Shown: one piece after another, positions 37,401 to 45,124 of the stretch
Numbering within the stretch: position 1 is the first letter of the stretch
Layout of the letters: every line of letters begins with the position of its first letter
From: Pseudarthrobacter sp. NamE5
Lineage (GTDB): Bacteria; Actinomycetota; Actinomycetes; Actinomycetales; Micrococcaceae
Assembly: GCF_005796225.1 (NCBI RefSeq)
Contig: NZ_VAHO01000012.1
Coordinates: forward strand, 57,647 to 121,646
DNA: 64,000 bases
Direction of reading: 5' to 3'
Translations under genes and position numbers: made by a program
Notes under the pieces: generated by a model
Seen by the model: the letters and a program-made list of their open reading frames with translations, nothing else
What the model was told of the DNA's origin: nothing
Database searches by the model: none

Positions 37401-37959
37401 TGCCCAGGGTGGCCTGTGCTTCCCTGACGCTGTCCTCGGTGTACCTACCGATCAGCACCATGAAGAGCGGCACGAGCGGCACGGTCAGGACAATCACCAC
37501 GGCGCTGACCCAATCGGCGAAGAGGATCCGGGCGCCCAGCAGCAGCGGGATTGCGGCGCAATTTACCAGGGCCGGAAGGAACTGCGTGTAGTAGCTGTCC
37601 AGCGCGTCCAGGCCGCGCGTGGCCAGAACGGCCAGGCCGCCGTCGTTGGGGCCGCTCCCCCGGCCGCCGCTCCGCAACGACCTTTCCAGCAGCCCGGCAC
37701 GGAACTCCTCCTTGGTGCCCAGGGCCGCCCGGCGCGCTGCTACGGCCTGCCCCCAGACGGCCAGGGAGCGCAGGATCACGCCGGTGAACCCAAGGAGGAC
37801 CTGGCGGTCCCAGTCCGGAGCTCCTGCCGCCAGGCCGGCCAGCACGGAAGCCACGGCCTGGCCCATCAGGACCAGTGACAACGCCTTCAGCGCCGCCAGC
37901 AGCCCGAGCAGGTAGATAGCGGAACGGGTGGCTGGACCCGGGGGGAAGCTTGGCCGCAT
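34402..37959 (-). CDS. cydDC: Fused CydD-CydC ABC exporter for cytochrome bd assembly
   Basis: An 1185-residue fusion of two full ABC half-transporters that are separate CydD and CydC in E. coli, where the complex exports cysteine/glutathione for bd-oxidase assembly. Each half has a six-helix membrane domain and an ATPase: first half Walker A GASGAGKSS, signature LSPGEQ, Walker B VLLLDEPTAHLD; second half Walker A GPSGSGKST, signature LSGGERQ, Walker B VILLDEPTAHLD. An Ala/Thr/Gly-rich linker of about 70 residues joins them. ATG at 37959 comes 1 bp after the cydB stop, fixing the start. It ends the cydA-cydB-cydDC operon. Confidence 0.92.
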   Translation of the reverse strand: MRPSFPPGPATRSAIYLLGLLAALKALSLVLMGQAVASVLAGLAAGAPDWDRQVLLGFTGVILRSLAVWGQAVAARRAALGTKEEFRAGLLERSLRSGGRGSGPNDGGLAVLATRGLDALDSYYTQFLPALVNCAAIPLLLGARILFADWVSAVVIVLTVPLVPLFMVLIGRYTEDSVREAQATLGRLSAHMLELAKGLPVLVGLGRATAQRKALEEISEEYRFQTMGTLRTAFLSALALELIATISVAVVAVFIGVRLVHGDMPLEAGLLALILAPDCYLPLRELGTAHHASDDGRVALAETNRVMESPEPASLPAAKAGRPGAPISVTGLTVSYSGRRGPAVGPLSFTAPQGRITALDGASGAGKSSVLGVLAGTIGDGAGTEITGTIKGLDRAALAWVPQHLVMLAETVLDEVALYLSGNIRGAHGHSGVESAARQCLARAGAGHLARQHPAELSPGEQRRVALARGLARIEAGATVLLLDEPTAHLDEASALVVEDAISKLRGRVTTILVAHNERTRNLADQLVPVGAVGQQAASSGTHDPAKRHSEAAAGSTAGGKAAVATAAIPTADSAGASAAHGTAAHVPVNRGDKTATARLLAALLAPVRGKFTAAGVVGTLAAVFAVALSGLSGWLIIRASEQPPILYLLTAIVGVRFFGIGRAVLRYCERLLLHDAVFAALTRLRGRLWESLSRRALALRRLLQGGNVLGTVIDDVDTVRDLLPRVVLPPVTAAAVAALGLAATWLLVPEAVPAVLASAAASLILAPAVALWADRKSASAEQVLKSGVLRRISAALDARAELHANGVAFPVLEGLRAQDRDATRASQRSAWADGLGHAVTTASCGAASLAAAWLAAPAVLDGRLAPATAAVIVLLLLALVEPFAAMTTAVRQFPALRTVMRRVAESGALDPLPAGAAGTSTDGLHGVPARRGGIPGVELERLSAAWPGGEPVFSKLDAVAEPGRWLAVTGPSGSGKSTLLSVLLGFLPPAAGQARVTGRAAWCPQEAHLFDSTIRGNLMLGRPPRSDSIASGGAGNSGTANNDPAGSDAELLEVLASVGLSSLLARLPAGLDTRIGPGGAFLSGGERQRLAVARTLMTGAEVILLDEPTAHLDAESAEAMLADLRAGLHSRTVVLVTHNPADIRPEDARLDLSVGAREGDPDPGRGAVPAYAATVSGEAQPSTS

Positions 37960-37960
37960 G

Positions 37961-39010
37961 TCAGCCCTTCGTGGTGAACGCCTTGGCGGCGATGGCCGGC
38001 AGGAAGCTGTGGGTCTCCGGGATATGTGCTGCACTCACGCGGCGGCGGAAAACCCAGTAAGTCCATGCCTGGTAGGCGATGACCAAAGGGAGGCCGAAGG
38101 CGGCCACAACACTCATTAGCCCCAGAGTGTAATCCGAGGACGAAGCGTTCGAAATAGTCAGGTCGAACGCGCTGTTCAGGGTGGAGGGCAGTACCACGGG
38201 GAAGACCGCGCCAAAGATGGAGGACGTGCCCAGGACCAGGAAGGCACCCAGGGCAAGGAAAGCCTTGCCCTCGGCTGCCCTCCTGGCAAGGTTCCACGCA
38301 GCGGCCGCCGCGGCCACGGCGAGCAGGACCAGCGCCCAGGTCCACAGCTTGCCATCCAGGACCTGGATACTGAGGGTCCAGCCGGCGATGGGCAGCAGCA
38401 GGACCGGAAGGAGCCGGACGAACCACCGGCGTGCCCGGTGCCGCACCTCGCCGTCGGTCTTCAGCGCCAGGAAGGCGAGAGCATGCACCAGCGAGAAACC
38501 CACCACGGCCAGCCCGCCCAGCACCGCGTAACCGCTGAACCAGGCGAGGGGGCCGCCTTCGCGGTCGCCGTTGGCGTTCAGGGGAAGGCCGGTAGTGGTG
38601 AGGGCCAGGGCAGCGCCCACTCCGAACGCTGCGAAGAAGGAACCCAGGGCAATGGCCCAGTCCCAGCGCGCACGCCACTGGTCGGTGTCTACCTTGCCCC
38701 GGTATTCGAAGGCAACCGCACGGAAAATCAGGGCGACCAGCACCACCAGCAGCGGGAGGTAGAGAGCCGAAAACAGGGAGGCGTACCAGAGCGGAAAGGC
38801 CGCAAAGGTGGCGCCGCCGGCGGTCAGGAGCCACACCTCGTTGCCGTCCCAGACCGGGCCGACGGTGTTCAGCAGGACCCTGCGTTCGGTGTTGTTGCGG
38901 GCGAAAAGGCGCATGAGCATTCCGACACCCAGGTCGAAGCCCTCCAGGAAGAGGTACCCGGTCCACAGCACTGCAATGGCGATGAACCAGATGGTTGGCA
39001 GCAGTTCCAT
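37961..39010 (-). CDS. cydB: Cytochrome bd ubiquinol/menaquinol oxidase subunit II
   Basis: A 349-residue membrane protein with about eight to nine helices. The N-terminus (IWFIAIAVLWTGYLFLEGFDLGVGML) and GPVWDGNEVWLLTAGGATFAAFP are CydB signatures, including the conserved Asp and Glu. It pairs with CydA in the membrane to reduce O2 without proton pumping, for low-oxygen or stress respiration. GAGGAAACGAAGA precedes the ATG at 39010; the cydA stop is 23 bp upstream. Confidence 0.94.
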   Translation of the reverse strand: MELLPTIWFIAIAVLWTGYLFLEGFDLGVGMLMRLFARNNTERRVLLNTVGPVWDGNEVWLLTAGGATFAAFPLWYASLFSALYLPLLVVLVALIFRAVAFEYRGKVDTDQWRARWDWAIALGSFFAAFGVGAALALTTTGLPLNANGDREGGPLAWFSGYAVLGGLAVVGFSLVHALAFLALKTDGEVRHRARRWFVRLLPVLLLPIAGWTLSIQVLDGKLWTWALVLLAVAAAAAAWNLARRAAEGKAFLALGAFLVLGTSSIFGAVFPVVLPSTLNSAFDLTISNASSSDYTLGLMSVVAAFGLPLVIAYQAWTYWVFRRRVSAAHIPETHSFLPAIAAKAFTTKG

Positions 39011-39033
39011 TCTTCGTTTCCTCTGTGCTCGGC

Positions 39034-40647
39034 TTAGTAGGCGAAGGCCAGGACGTCGTCGGCGGGTTTGGCGTTGCCGGAACCTCCGGGTCCGGGGGTA
39101 GCGTCCTCGTTTTCATCGACGGGTGCGTGGACGAGTTCGGGCATTGCGGAGACGACGCCGCCGCGGATGTACCTGACCAGCAGCTTGACCTCGACCACCA
39201 GCAGGAGTGCGTAAACCGATGTCAGCGCCACCAGCGACGCCAGCAGCTCCCCGGCCGTGACCCCCGGTGAGACGGCGGCGGCCGTGAACATGAACACCTG
39301 GTCAATGCCGTTGGGGTCGGGGTTGGGGGCCACCACAAAGGGCTGCCGGCCCATCTCGGTGAAGATCCAGCCTGCGGCGTTGGCGCCGAAGGGGGCGAGG
39401 ATGCCGAAGACGGCCAGCCGCATGAGCCACGGGGACTCCGGGACGGTCCCCTTCCGGGTAAGCCACAGGGCCACCAGGGCTGCCAGCGCCGCGAGGCCGC
39501 CGAAGCCGATCATCATCCGGAAGCCCCAGTAGGTCACCTCCATGACCGGCAGGTAATCGATCTCCTGGCCGGCGCGCTCGCCATAGATGGGGTTGTCCGG
39601 AAGGTGGGTCCCGTAGGCTTCCTGGTACTGGGGCAGGAGGCTGTTAACGCCCTGCACCTCGGTGGTGAAGTCGCCCTTGGCCAGGTAGGACAGGATGCCC
39701 GGGACTTCGATCAGCGCAACAATATCGTCACAGCTCTGGGAACCGAGGTTGCCCACACTTAGTACGGAGAACCCGGTGCCGTCGTGGCAGGCGGCTTCCG
39801 CAGCGGCCATTTTCATGGGCTGTTGTTCGAACATCAGCTTGCCCTGGAGGTCGCCGGTAATGGCGGTGCCGGCAAAGGAAATCATTGCCACCACTGCGCC
39901 GATGCGGAGGGACCGGAGCCACACCTTGTGGTCGTCCCGGTCACGGCCGGGGATGTCTGCCGCTTCACCGGCGATCACCTTGCCGTCCGCGCCCACTGTG
40001 TCGACGCCGTCGTGACGCCTCCGCCAGAGGTGGTACCAGGCGATGCCCAGCAGGAAGCCGCCTGCGACGGCCAGTGCGCCGAACAGCGTGTGGGGCACGG
40101 CCACCAGTGCCGTGTTGTTGGTGAAGACTGCCCAGGCATCGGTCATGACCGGCCGGCCATCCACCATCTCCACGCCCACGGGGTGCTGCATCCAGCTGTT
40201 GGCCACGATGATGAAGTAGGCAGAGAAAACGGAGCCGATGACGGCGATCCAGAGGCAGGCCAGGTGGATGGCCGGCTTGAGCTGCTTCCACCCAAAGATC
40301 CACAGGCCCAGGAACGTTGACTCGACGAAGAAGGCGAGCAGTGCCTCCAGCGCCAGCGGGGCGCCGAAGACGTCGCCCACAAACCGGCTGTACTCGCTCC
40401 AGGCCATGCCGAACTGGAACTCCTGCACGATGCCGGTGGCCACGCCCATGATGAAGTTGATGAGGAAAAGCTTTCCCCAGAACTTGGTCATGCGGAGGTA
40501 TGCCGGGTTGCCGGTGCGGTGCCAGGCGGTCTGGATCACGGCGACCACCAGCCCGAGGCCGATGGTCAGCGGGACCATCATGAAGTGGTAGACGGTGGTG
40601 ATACCGAATTGCCAGCGTGCGATTTCCAGCGCGTCCATAGCGTCCAA
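39034..40647 (-). CDS. cydA: Cytochrome bd ubiquinol/menaquinol oxidase subunit I
   Basis: A 537-residue haem-carrying subunit of cytochrome bd. It has the family N-terminus LEIARWQFGITTVYHFMMVPLTIGL with the haem-ligand His, the GDLQGKLMFEQQPMKMAAAEA stretch of the Q-loop start, and the GRQPF motif in FTEMGRQPFVV. The start is TTG at 40647, supported by GAGGG 7 nt upstream; ATG at 40638 (three codons in) is the alternative. Two BlaI-like palindromes (40680-40696 and 40704-40720) lie directly upstream, so repression by the divergent BlaI is likely. Confidence 0.94.
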   Translation of the reverse strand: MDAMDALEIARWQFGITTVYHFMMVPLTIGLGLVVAVIQTAWHRTGNPAYLRMTKFWGKLFLINFIMGVATGIVQEFQFGMAWSEYSRFVGDVFGAPLALEALLAFFVESTFLGLWIFGWKQLKPAIHLACLWIAVIGSVFSAYFIIVANSWMQHPVGVEMVDGRPVMTDAWAVFTNNTALVAVPHTLFGALAVAGGFLLGIAWYHLWRRRHDGVDTVGADGKVIAGEAADIPGRDRDDHKVWLRSLRIGAVVAMISFAGTAITGDLQGKLMFEQQPMKMAAAEAACHDGTGFSVLSVGNLGSQSCDDIVALIEVPGILSYLAKGDFTTEVQGVNSLLPQYQEAYGTHLPDNPIYGERAGQEIDYLPVMEVTYWGFRMMIGFGGLAALAALVALWLTRKGTVPESPWLMRLAVFGILAPFGANAAGWIFTEMGRQPFVVAPNPDPNGIDQVFMFTAAAVSPGVTAGELLASLVALTSVYALLLVVEVKLLVRYIRGGVVSAMPELVHAPVDENEDATPGPGGSGNAKPADDVLAFAY

Positions 40648-40679
40648 GGCGGGTCCCTCGTGTCGGCGGAATGCAGATC

Positions 40680-40696
40680 TTCTACAGTTTGTAGAA
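40680..40696. promoter_or_regulatory. BlaI-type operator 1 (cydA proximal)
   Basis: TTCTACA-N3-TGTAGAA, a perfect 7-3-7 palindrome whose near edge is 33 bp upstream of the cydA start codon. It is one of three near-identical boxes in the cydA-blaI divergent region and resembles the TACA-N2-TGTA core bound by BlaI/MecI repressors. Confidence 0.75.
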
Positions 40697-40703
40697 CTCC
40701 AAC

Positions 40704-40720
40704 TTCTACCGAGTGTAGAA
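40704..40720. promoter_or_regulatory. BlaI-type operator 2
   Basis: TTCTACC-N3-TGTAGAA, matching operator 1 in 13 of the 14 arm bases. Its centre is 24 bp from that of operator 1, a bit over two helical turns, which suits cooperative repressor binding over the cydA promoter. Confidence 0.72.
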
Positions 40721-40790
40721 CAACTTTCCGCTGCAGTGTAAAAGTGATGTTTGCTACCCTCCGGCCAGCGGCGCGCCGCCTACCCGCTTG

Positions 40791-40807
40791 TTCTACCCGA
40801 TGTAGAA
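40791..40807. promoter_or_regulatory. BlaI-type operator 3 (blaI proximal)
   Basis: TTCTACC-N3-TGTAGAA, the same arms as operator 2, 104 bp upstream of the blaI ATG. A -35-like TTGTTC (40788-40793) overlaps it, so it probably autoregulates blaI and the M56 gene. Confidence 0.72.
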
Positions 40808-40911
40808 AGTAGCGGGATTTCGGGGTAAATTTGTTTCTGTAGTTTAAGAATTCGCGTGCAAATCGCCGCCGGCCTCGGGGCTGGCGGCGCGGGGAACAAA
40901 GGAAGAGTGCA

Positions 40912-41298
40912 ATGGCTAGTCTTGGTGAACTGGAACGGGCAGTGATGGACCTGCTCTGGGCGGGCCAGGAAGCAGCCACCGCCAACACCTTGCGGGACCG
41001 GTTGGCGCAGACGTCCGCCGGCCAGGGTGGTGCGGGAGGCCATGAGGGCAAGGAACTTGCCGTCACCACTGTGCTGACTGTGCTTTCACGGCTGGAAAAG
41101 AAAGGCTTGGTTGAGCGCGAACGTGGCACCCGCCCCCACCGCTACCAGGCCGTGTCCAGCCGCGAGGACCACACTGCCGAACTGATGCATGAGGTGCTGG
41201 GGTCCGCTCCGGACCGCGAGGCTGTGCTGGCACGCTTCATCGGATCCGTTTCCGAGGGTGAAGCCGAGACTTTGCGCAAACTGCTGGGCCACCTCTAA
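40912..41298 (+). CDS. blaI: BlaI/MecI/CopY-family transcriptional repressor
   Basis: A 128-residue winged-helix repressor: LGELERAVMDLLWAGQEAAT opens the DNA-binding domain, VTTVLTVLSRLEKKGLVERER is the recognition helix and wing, and a C-terminal dimerisation helix follows. A Gly-rich insertion (SAGQGGAGGHEG) lengthens the loop before the recognition helix. GGAAGAG precedes the ATG. It is followed after 6 bp by an M56 peptidase gene, the classic repressor/protease pair in which proteolysis relieves repression. Three palindromes upstream and one at 55857 fit as its targets. Confidence 0.9.
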   Translation: MASLGELERAVMDLLWAGQEAATANTLRDRLAQTSAGQGGAGGHEGKELAVTTVLTVLSRLEKKGLVERERGTRPHRYQAVSSREDHTAELMHEVLGSAPDREAVLARFIGSVSEGEAETLRKLLGHL

Positions 41299-41304
41299 CG
41301 GATT

Positions 41305-42294
41305 ATGTTCTGGGCCTCATACCTGCTGGCGGTCCTAGCGATAGTCCTGGCGTGGCCGGTGCCTATCCTGCTGTCACGGGCGAAGTGGCCCGCCCGCTCA
41401 CCGTTCACTGCCATGCTCCTCTGGCAGGCGATTGCACTGGCCGGTGGGCTGTCAATGATCGGGGCCATGCTTGTGTACGGCCTCGAACCGATCGGCGACA
41501 ACCTGATCGCCGGGCTGCGGGCACTGGCGGGAATGGTGCTTTTCAATGCCCCCACCACCGCCCTGGGTTTTTGGCACATCTTTGCCTTGTCAGCTGCTGC
41601 TCTGCTCACCGCGCACCTGGTGTTCACCCTCCTGCTGACCTACTACAAGATCGAGCGGCAGCGGCGTCGGCACCGGGAACTGCTGGCCCTGCTGGCCTCG
41701 CCATCAGCTGAAAGAGCCGGAACCCTGGTAATCAGCCACGACTCCCCCGTGGCCTACTGCCTTCCCGGCGGCGCGCGCTCCGTCACGGTCCTGTCGGATG
41801 GCCTGATGGCTGCCCTTGAGCCCGCCGAACTGCGTGCCGTCCTGATCCACGAGAACGCGCACCTGAGCCAGCGGCACCACCTGCTCCTGTGGGCCTTCGC
41901 GGCATGGCGGCAGGCCCTGCCCTGGCTGCCCACCACCCGCCTCGCCCAGGAGGCAGTGAACTCGCTCATCGAGATGCTGGCCGACGACGTCGCCCTGAAA
42001 ACCGAGAGCAAGGCCACGCTGATCAAGGCCATCGCCATCGTGGCCAGCGGATCGGCCGCGGACACCGGGAGGGCCGAACTGCGTGCCGGAGCCTCCAGCC
42101 CTGCACTCGCCGGACTTGAAACCGCAGGCACCTCCGGCTCGGACTCTGCCCGCACCACCGCCTCCCGGGTCAGCCGGCTGCTGTCGCCCCAGCCCGAGCT
42201 TCCGGCGGCCGTCCGCAACCTCGTTCTGGCCGCTTGCGCACTGCTCCTGGCACTGCCCACGGCGCTGCTCGTGGTGCCCGGCCTGCTGGGCTGA
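41305..42294 (+). CDS. M56-family membrane metallopeptidase (BlaR1-like, without a visible sensor domain)
   Basis: A 329-residue membrane protease. Three hydrophobic segments precede the zinc motif HENAH (in AVLIHENAHLSQRHHLLL), with the third ligand Glu in IEMLADDVALK, and a last membrane helix lies at the C-terminus (NLVLAACALLLALPTALLVV). It has no C-terminal penicillin-binding domain, unlike staphylococcal BlaR1 (about 600 residues), so beta-lactams are not obviously the signal. It probably cleaves or destabilises the BlaI encoded 6 bp upstream (inferred from the pair). Confidence 0.86.
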   Translation: MFWASYLLAVLAIVLAWPVPILLSRAKWPARSPFTAMLLWQAIALAGGLSMIGAMLVYGLEPIGDNLIAGLRALAGMVLFNAPTTALGFWHIFALSAAALLTAHLVFTLLLTYYKIERQRRRHRELLALLASPSAERAGTLVISHDSPVAYCLPGGARSVTVLSDGLMAALEPAELRAVLIHENAHLSQRHHLLLWAFAAWRQALPWLPTTRLAQEAVNSLIEMLADDVALKTESKATLIKAIAIVASGSAADTGRAELRAGASSPALAGLETAGTSGSDSARTTASRVSRLLSPQPELPAAVRNLVLAACALLLALPTALLVVPGLLG

Positions 42295-42319
42295 TCCCCG
42301 CCGTCGGTGCCCCCGGCCC

Positions 42320-44428
42320 TTAGGCGTCGATGCGCTCCCGGTCCAGGCTGGACGCCCCGGCGATAATGAAGTCCTTGCGCGGGGACACGTCCGAACCCAT
42401 CAGCAGATCAAAGATCTCCTCCGCCTGCTTGGCGTTCTCAATGCCAACCTTCCGCAGGGTGCGGTGCCTCGGGTCCATGGTGGTCTCCGCCAGCTGTTCG
42501 GCATCCATCTCACCCAGGCCCTTGTACCGCTGGATGGGCTCCTTGTACCGCTTGCCCTCCTTCGCCAGCCGGGCCAGCAGCACGTGCAGCTCAGCCTCCG
42601 AGTACGTGTAAATCATCTCGTTGGCCTTCTGCCCCTGGTTGATGACCTCCACCCGGTGCAGCGGGGGCACGGCGGCAAAGACCCTGCCCTCGTCGATCAT
42701 GGGACGCATGTAGCGGAAAAAAAGGGTCAGCAGGAGGGTACGGATGTGCGCACCGTCCACGTCGGCATCCGTCATCAGGATGACCTTGCCGTAGCGCGCG
42801 GCGCTGATGTCGAAGCTACGGCCGGAACCGGCGCCCACCACCTGGATCAGAGCCGCGCATTCGGCGTTGGAGAGCATGTCACCCACCGACGCCTTCTGGA
42901 CGTTGAGGATTTTGCCCCGGATGGGCAGCAGCGCCTGGAAGTCGGAGGACCGGGCGAGCTTGGCGGTTCCCAGCGCCGAGTCGCCTTCCACGATAAACAG
43001 TTCCGAACGTTCGACGTCGTCCGTCCGGCAGTCTGCCAGCTTGGTGGGCATCGAGGAAGTTTCCAGCGCGTTCTTCCGCCGCTGGGTTTCCTTGTGCACG
43101 CGGGCGGAGATGCGGGACTTCATCTCGCTGACGATTTTTTCCAGCAGCAGGGCGGACTGGGCTTTGTCGTTCCGGTTTGCAGAACTGAGCTTCGCGCTGA
43201 TCTCGCGCTCCACCACTTTGGAGACGATGGCGCGCACGGCCGAGGTGCCGAGGATCTCCTTGGTCTGGCCCTCGAACTGCGGCTCAGCCAGGCGCACTGT
43301 CAGGACGGCCGTGAGGCCGGCAAAGATATCGTCCTTCTCGATTTTGTCATTGCCCGCCTTGAGCTTGCGGGCGTTGTTTTCCACTGCCTTGCGGAAGGTC
43401 TTGACCAGCGCCTGTTCAAAACCGGACTGGTGCGTGCCGCCCTTCGGGGTGGAAATGATGTTGACGAAGCTCCGGACGGTACTGTCGTAACCGATCCCCC
43501 AGCGCAGTGCCACGTCCACTTCGCAGTCGCGCTCCACCTCGGCCAGCTGGCTGTGGCCGCGCTCGTCCAGCACGGGAACGGTCTCCTTGAACTTCCCTGA
43601 GCCGTGCAGCCGCCACACATCGGTGACTGCGGGGTCGGCGGCAAGGAACTCCACGAACTCGGAAATGCCGCCGTCATGGTGGAAGACCTCCTCATGGGCA
43701 CCAGCCTCGCCGGGGGTTCCCGGAATTTTGCGCTCGTCGCGCACGGTCAGTTTGAGGCCGGGCACCAGGAAGGATGTCTGCCGGGCGCGGGCTGACAGTT
43801 CCTCGTAGGAGAACTTTGCGTCCGGGGTGAAGATCTGCCGGTCCGCCCAGTAGCGGATACGGGTTCCGGTGACCCCGCGCTTGGCCTTGCCCACAACGTC
43901 GAGCACCGAGTCGTCCACGAAGGGGGCGAAGGGGGCGGCAGGATCCAGCCTGGAGCCGGTGTCCTTGAAACGTCCGGGCTCGCCGCGCCGGAAGGACATC
44001 CTGTAGGTCTTGCCGCCACGGTCGACCTCAACGTCCAGGCGGGCGGACAGGGCGTTGACCACTGACGCGCCCACACCGTGGAGCCCACCCGAGGCCGTGT
44101 AGGAGCCGCCGCCGAATTTGCCGCCGGCGTGCAGCTTCGTGAACACCACCTCGACGCCCGTCAGGCCGGTCTTGGGCTCCTTGTCGATGGGGATGCCGCG
44201 CCCGTCATCGTGGATCTCCACCGAATTGTCCGCGTGCAGGATGATTTTGATGTCGTGGCCGAACCCGGCCAGGGCTTCGTCCACGGAGTTGTCGATGATT
44301 TCCCAGAGGCAGTGCATCAGCCCGCGGGAGTCGGTGGAACCGATGTACATGCCCGGGCGCTTGCGGACGGCTTCGAGGCCTTCCAGAACAGACAGGTGGC
44401 GGGCAGTGTAATCAGAACTTGGTGCCAC
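42320..44428 (-). CDS. parE: Type II topoisomerase subunit B (ParE/GyrB-type)
   Basis: A 702-residue ATPase subunit. The GHKL motifs are EIIDNSVDEALAG, DDGRGIPID and GGLHGVGASVVNALS; the transducer and TOPRIM domains follow with ELFIVEGDSALGTAK and MTDADVDGAHIRTLL, then QRYKGLGEMDAEQL near the end. The YKGLGEM motif and overall length are normal. GTG at 44428 has AAGGAG about 10 nt upstream. It partners the ParC-like subunit at 31385-33892; the two genes are 8 kb apart with cyd between them. ParE versus a second GyrB cannot be fully separated by eye. Confidence 0.92.
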   Translation of the reverse strand: MAPSSDYTARHLSVLEGLEAVRKRPGMYIGSTDSRGLMHCLWEIIDNSVDEALAGFGHDIKIILHADNSVEIHDDGRGIPIDKEPKTGLTGVEVVFTKLHAGGKFGGGSYTASGGLHGVGASVVNALSARLDVEVDRGGKTYRMSFRRGEPGRFKDTGSRLDPAAPFAPFVDDSVLDVVGKAKRGVTGTRIRYWADRQIFTPDAKFSYEELSARARQTSFLVPGLKLTVRDERKIPGTPGEAGAHEEVFHHDGGISEFVEFLAADPAVTDVWRLHGSGKFKETVPVLDERGHSQLAEVERDCEVDVALRWGIGYDSTVRSFVNIISTPKGGTHQSGFEQALVKTFRKAVENNARKLKAGNDKIEKDDIFAGLTAVLTVRLAEPQFEGQTKEILGTSAVRAIVSKVVEREISAKLSSANRNDKAQSALLLEKIVSEMKSRISARVHKETQRRKNALETSSMPTKLADCRTDDVERSELFIVEGDSALGTAKLARSSDFQALLPIRGKILNVQKASVGDMLSNAECAALIQVVGAGSGRSFDISAARYGKVILMTDADVDGAHIRTLLLTLFFRYMRPMIDEGRVFAAVPPLHRVEVINQGQKANEMIYTYSEAELHVLLARLAKEGKRYKEPIQRYKGLGEMDAEQLAETTMDPRHRTLRKVGIENAKQAEEIFDLLMGSDVSPRKDFIIAGASSLDRERIDA

Positions 44429-44685
44429 TGGTGGTGAACTCCTTCAGGGACGGATGAAACGGGCGCCGAAAGCGCTCCTTCTAGGGTAGTCGGCTCCGCC
44501 GGGGAGGGCCGGGTGCCACACCTGGCCGAGGGTGTGGACCACGCCACCCGGGCGGCTACGACGGCGGCTGCGCAGTTCTTGAGCCAATGTTGCGGATACG
44601 CGCACAGCGAACTTGTCCCATCCTTGCGATGGTTTTGTTACGAATGCTGGTTATATAGACGTACTGATCTACTAAGGAGGCCGAC

Positions 44686-44907
44686 ATGACAACAGCAGTG
44701 GCAGACCGCACACTCAATGCACTGGACCGGTGCGACCGTTGCGGAGCTCAGGCCTACGTCCGGGTTGTATTGGAGTCCTCCGGTGGTGAGCTGCTGTTCT
44801 GCGGCCACCACGCCCGTGCCGTCGAGGCGACTCTCAAGCCGATGAGCTCCGACTGGCACGATGAGACGGCCAAGCTTCACGAGAAGGCAGCCGTAGAAAT
44901 CGACTAG
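44686..44907 (+). CDS. DUF7455 small zinc-finger-like protein
   Basis: A 73-residue protein with CDRCGAQAYVRV and LFCGHHARAVEATL, a CxxC plus C-x-HH pattern that could hold one zinc. It ends in an acidic helix. AAGGAGG lies 5 nt before the ATG, one of the strongest ribosome sites in the window, and an AT-rich TTATATAGA (44651-44659) may be the -10 region, so the gene is probably well expressed. It is followed by a perfect terminator and lies near sigA as in many actinobacteria. The function is unknown. Confidence 0.82.
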   Translation: MTTAVADRTLNALDRCDRCGAQAYVRVVLESSGGELLFCGHHARAVEATLKPMSSDWHDETAKLHEKAAVEID

Positions 44908-44920
44908 CGCGCTGAAGCTG

Positions 44921-44956
44921 TTGGGACCCCACCGTATGGTGGGGTCCCAATTTTTT
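44921..44956 (+). terminator. Rho-independent terminator after DUF7455
   Basis: A perfect 13-bp stem, TTGGGACCCCACC (44921-44933) with GGTGGGGTCCCAA (44938-44950), a 4-nt loop GTAT, and TTTTTT right after (44951-44956). It is the most textbook terminator in the window. Confidence 0.95.
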
Positions 44957-45026
44957 AATCACCATCAGTAGACCGTGGCAGCGCATGCCGGCCGGCCTGC
45001 CGGGTTGTGCTTGCTGATCAGGGACA

Positions 45027-45084
45027 AAACCGGCCCGCCCGCGGCTGCAGCTTGTTGAAGCCGCAGCCGCCGGCGGGCCGGTTT
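45027..45084 (-). terminator. Terminator of sigA
   Basis: A two-part hairpin: outer arms AAACCGGCCCGCC (45027-45039) / GGCGGGCCGGTTT (45072-45084) and inner arms GCGGCTGC (45041-45048) / GCAGCCGC (45063-45070). On the minus strand the 3' arm ends in GGTTTT, giving a short T-run. It starts 40 bp after the sigA stop. Confidence 0.85.
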
Positions 45085-45124
45085 GCGCTGTCCTGCCGGG
45101 ACGGCAGTCCTAGTCCAGCGATCC

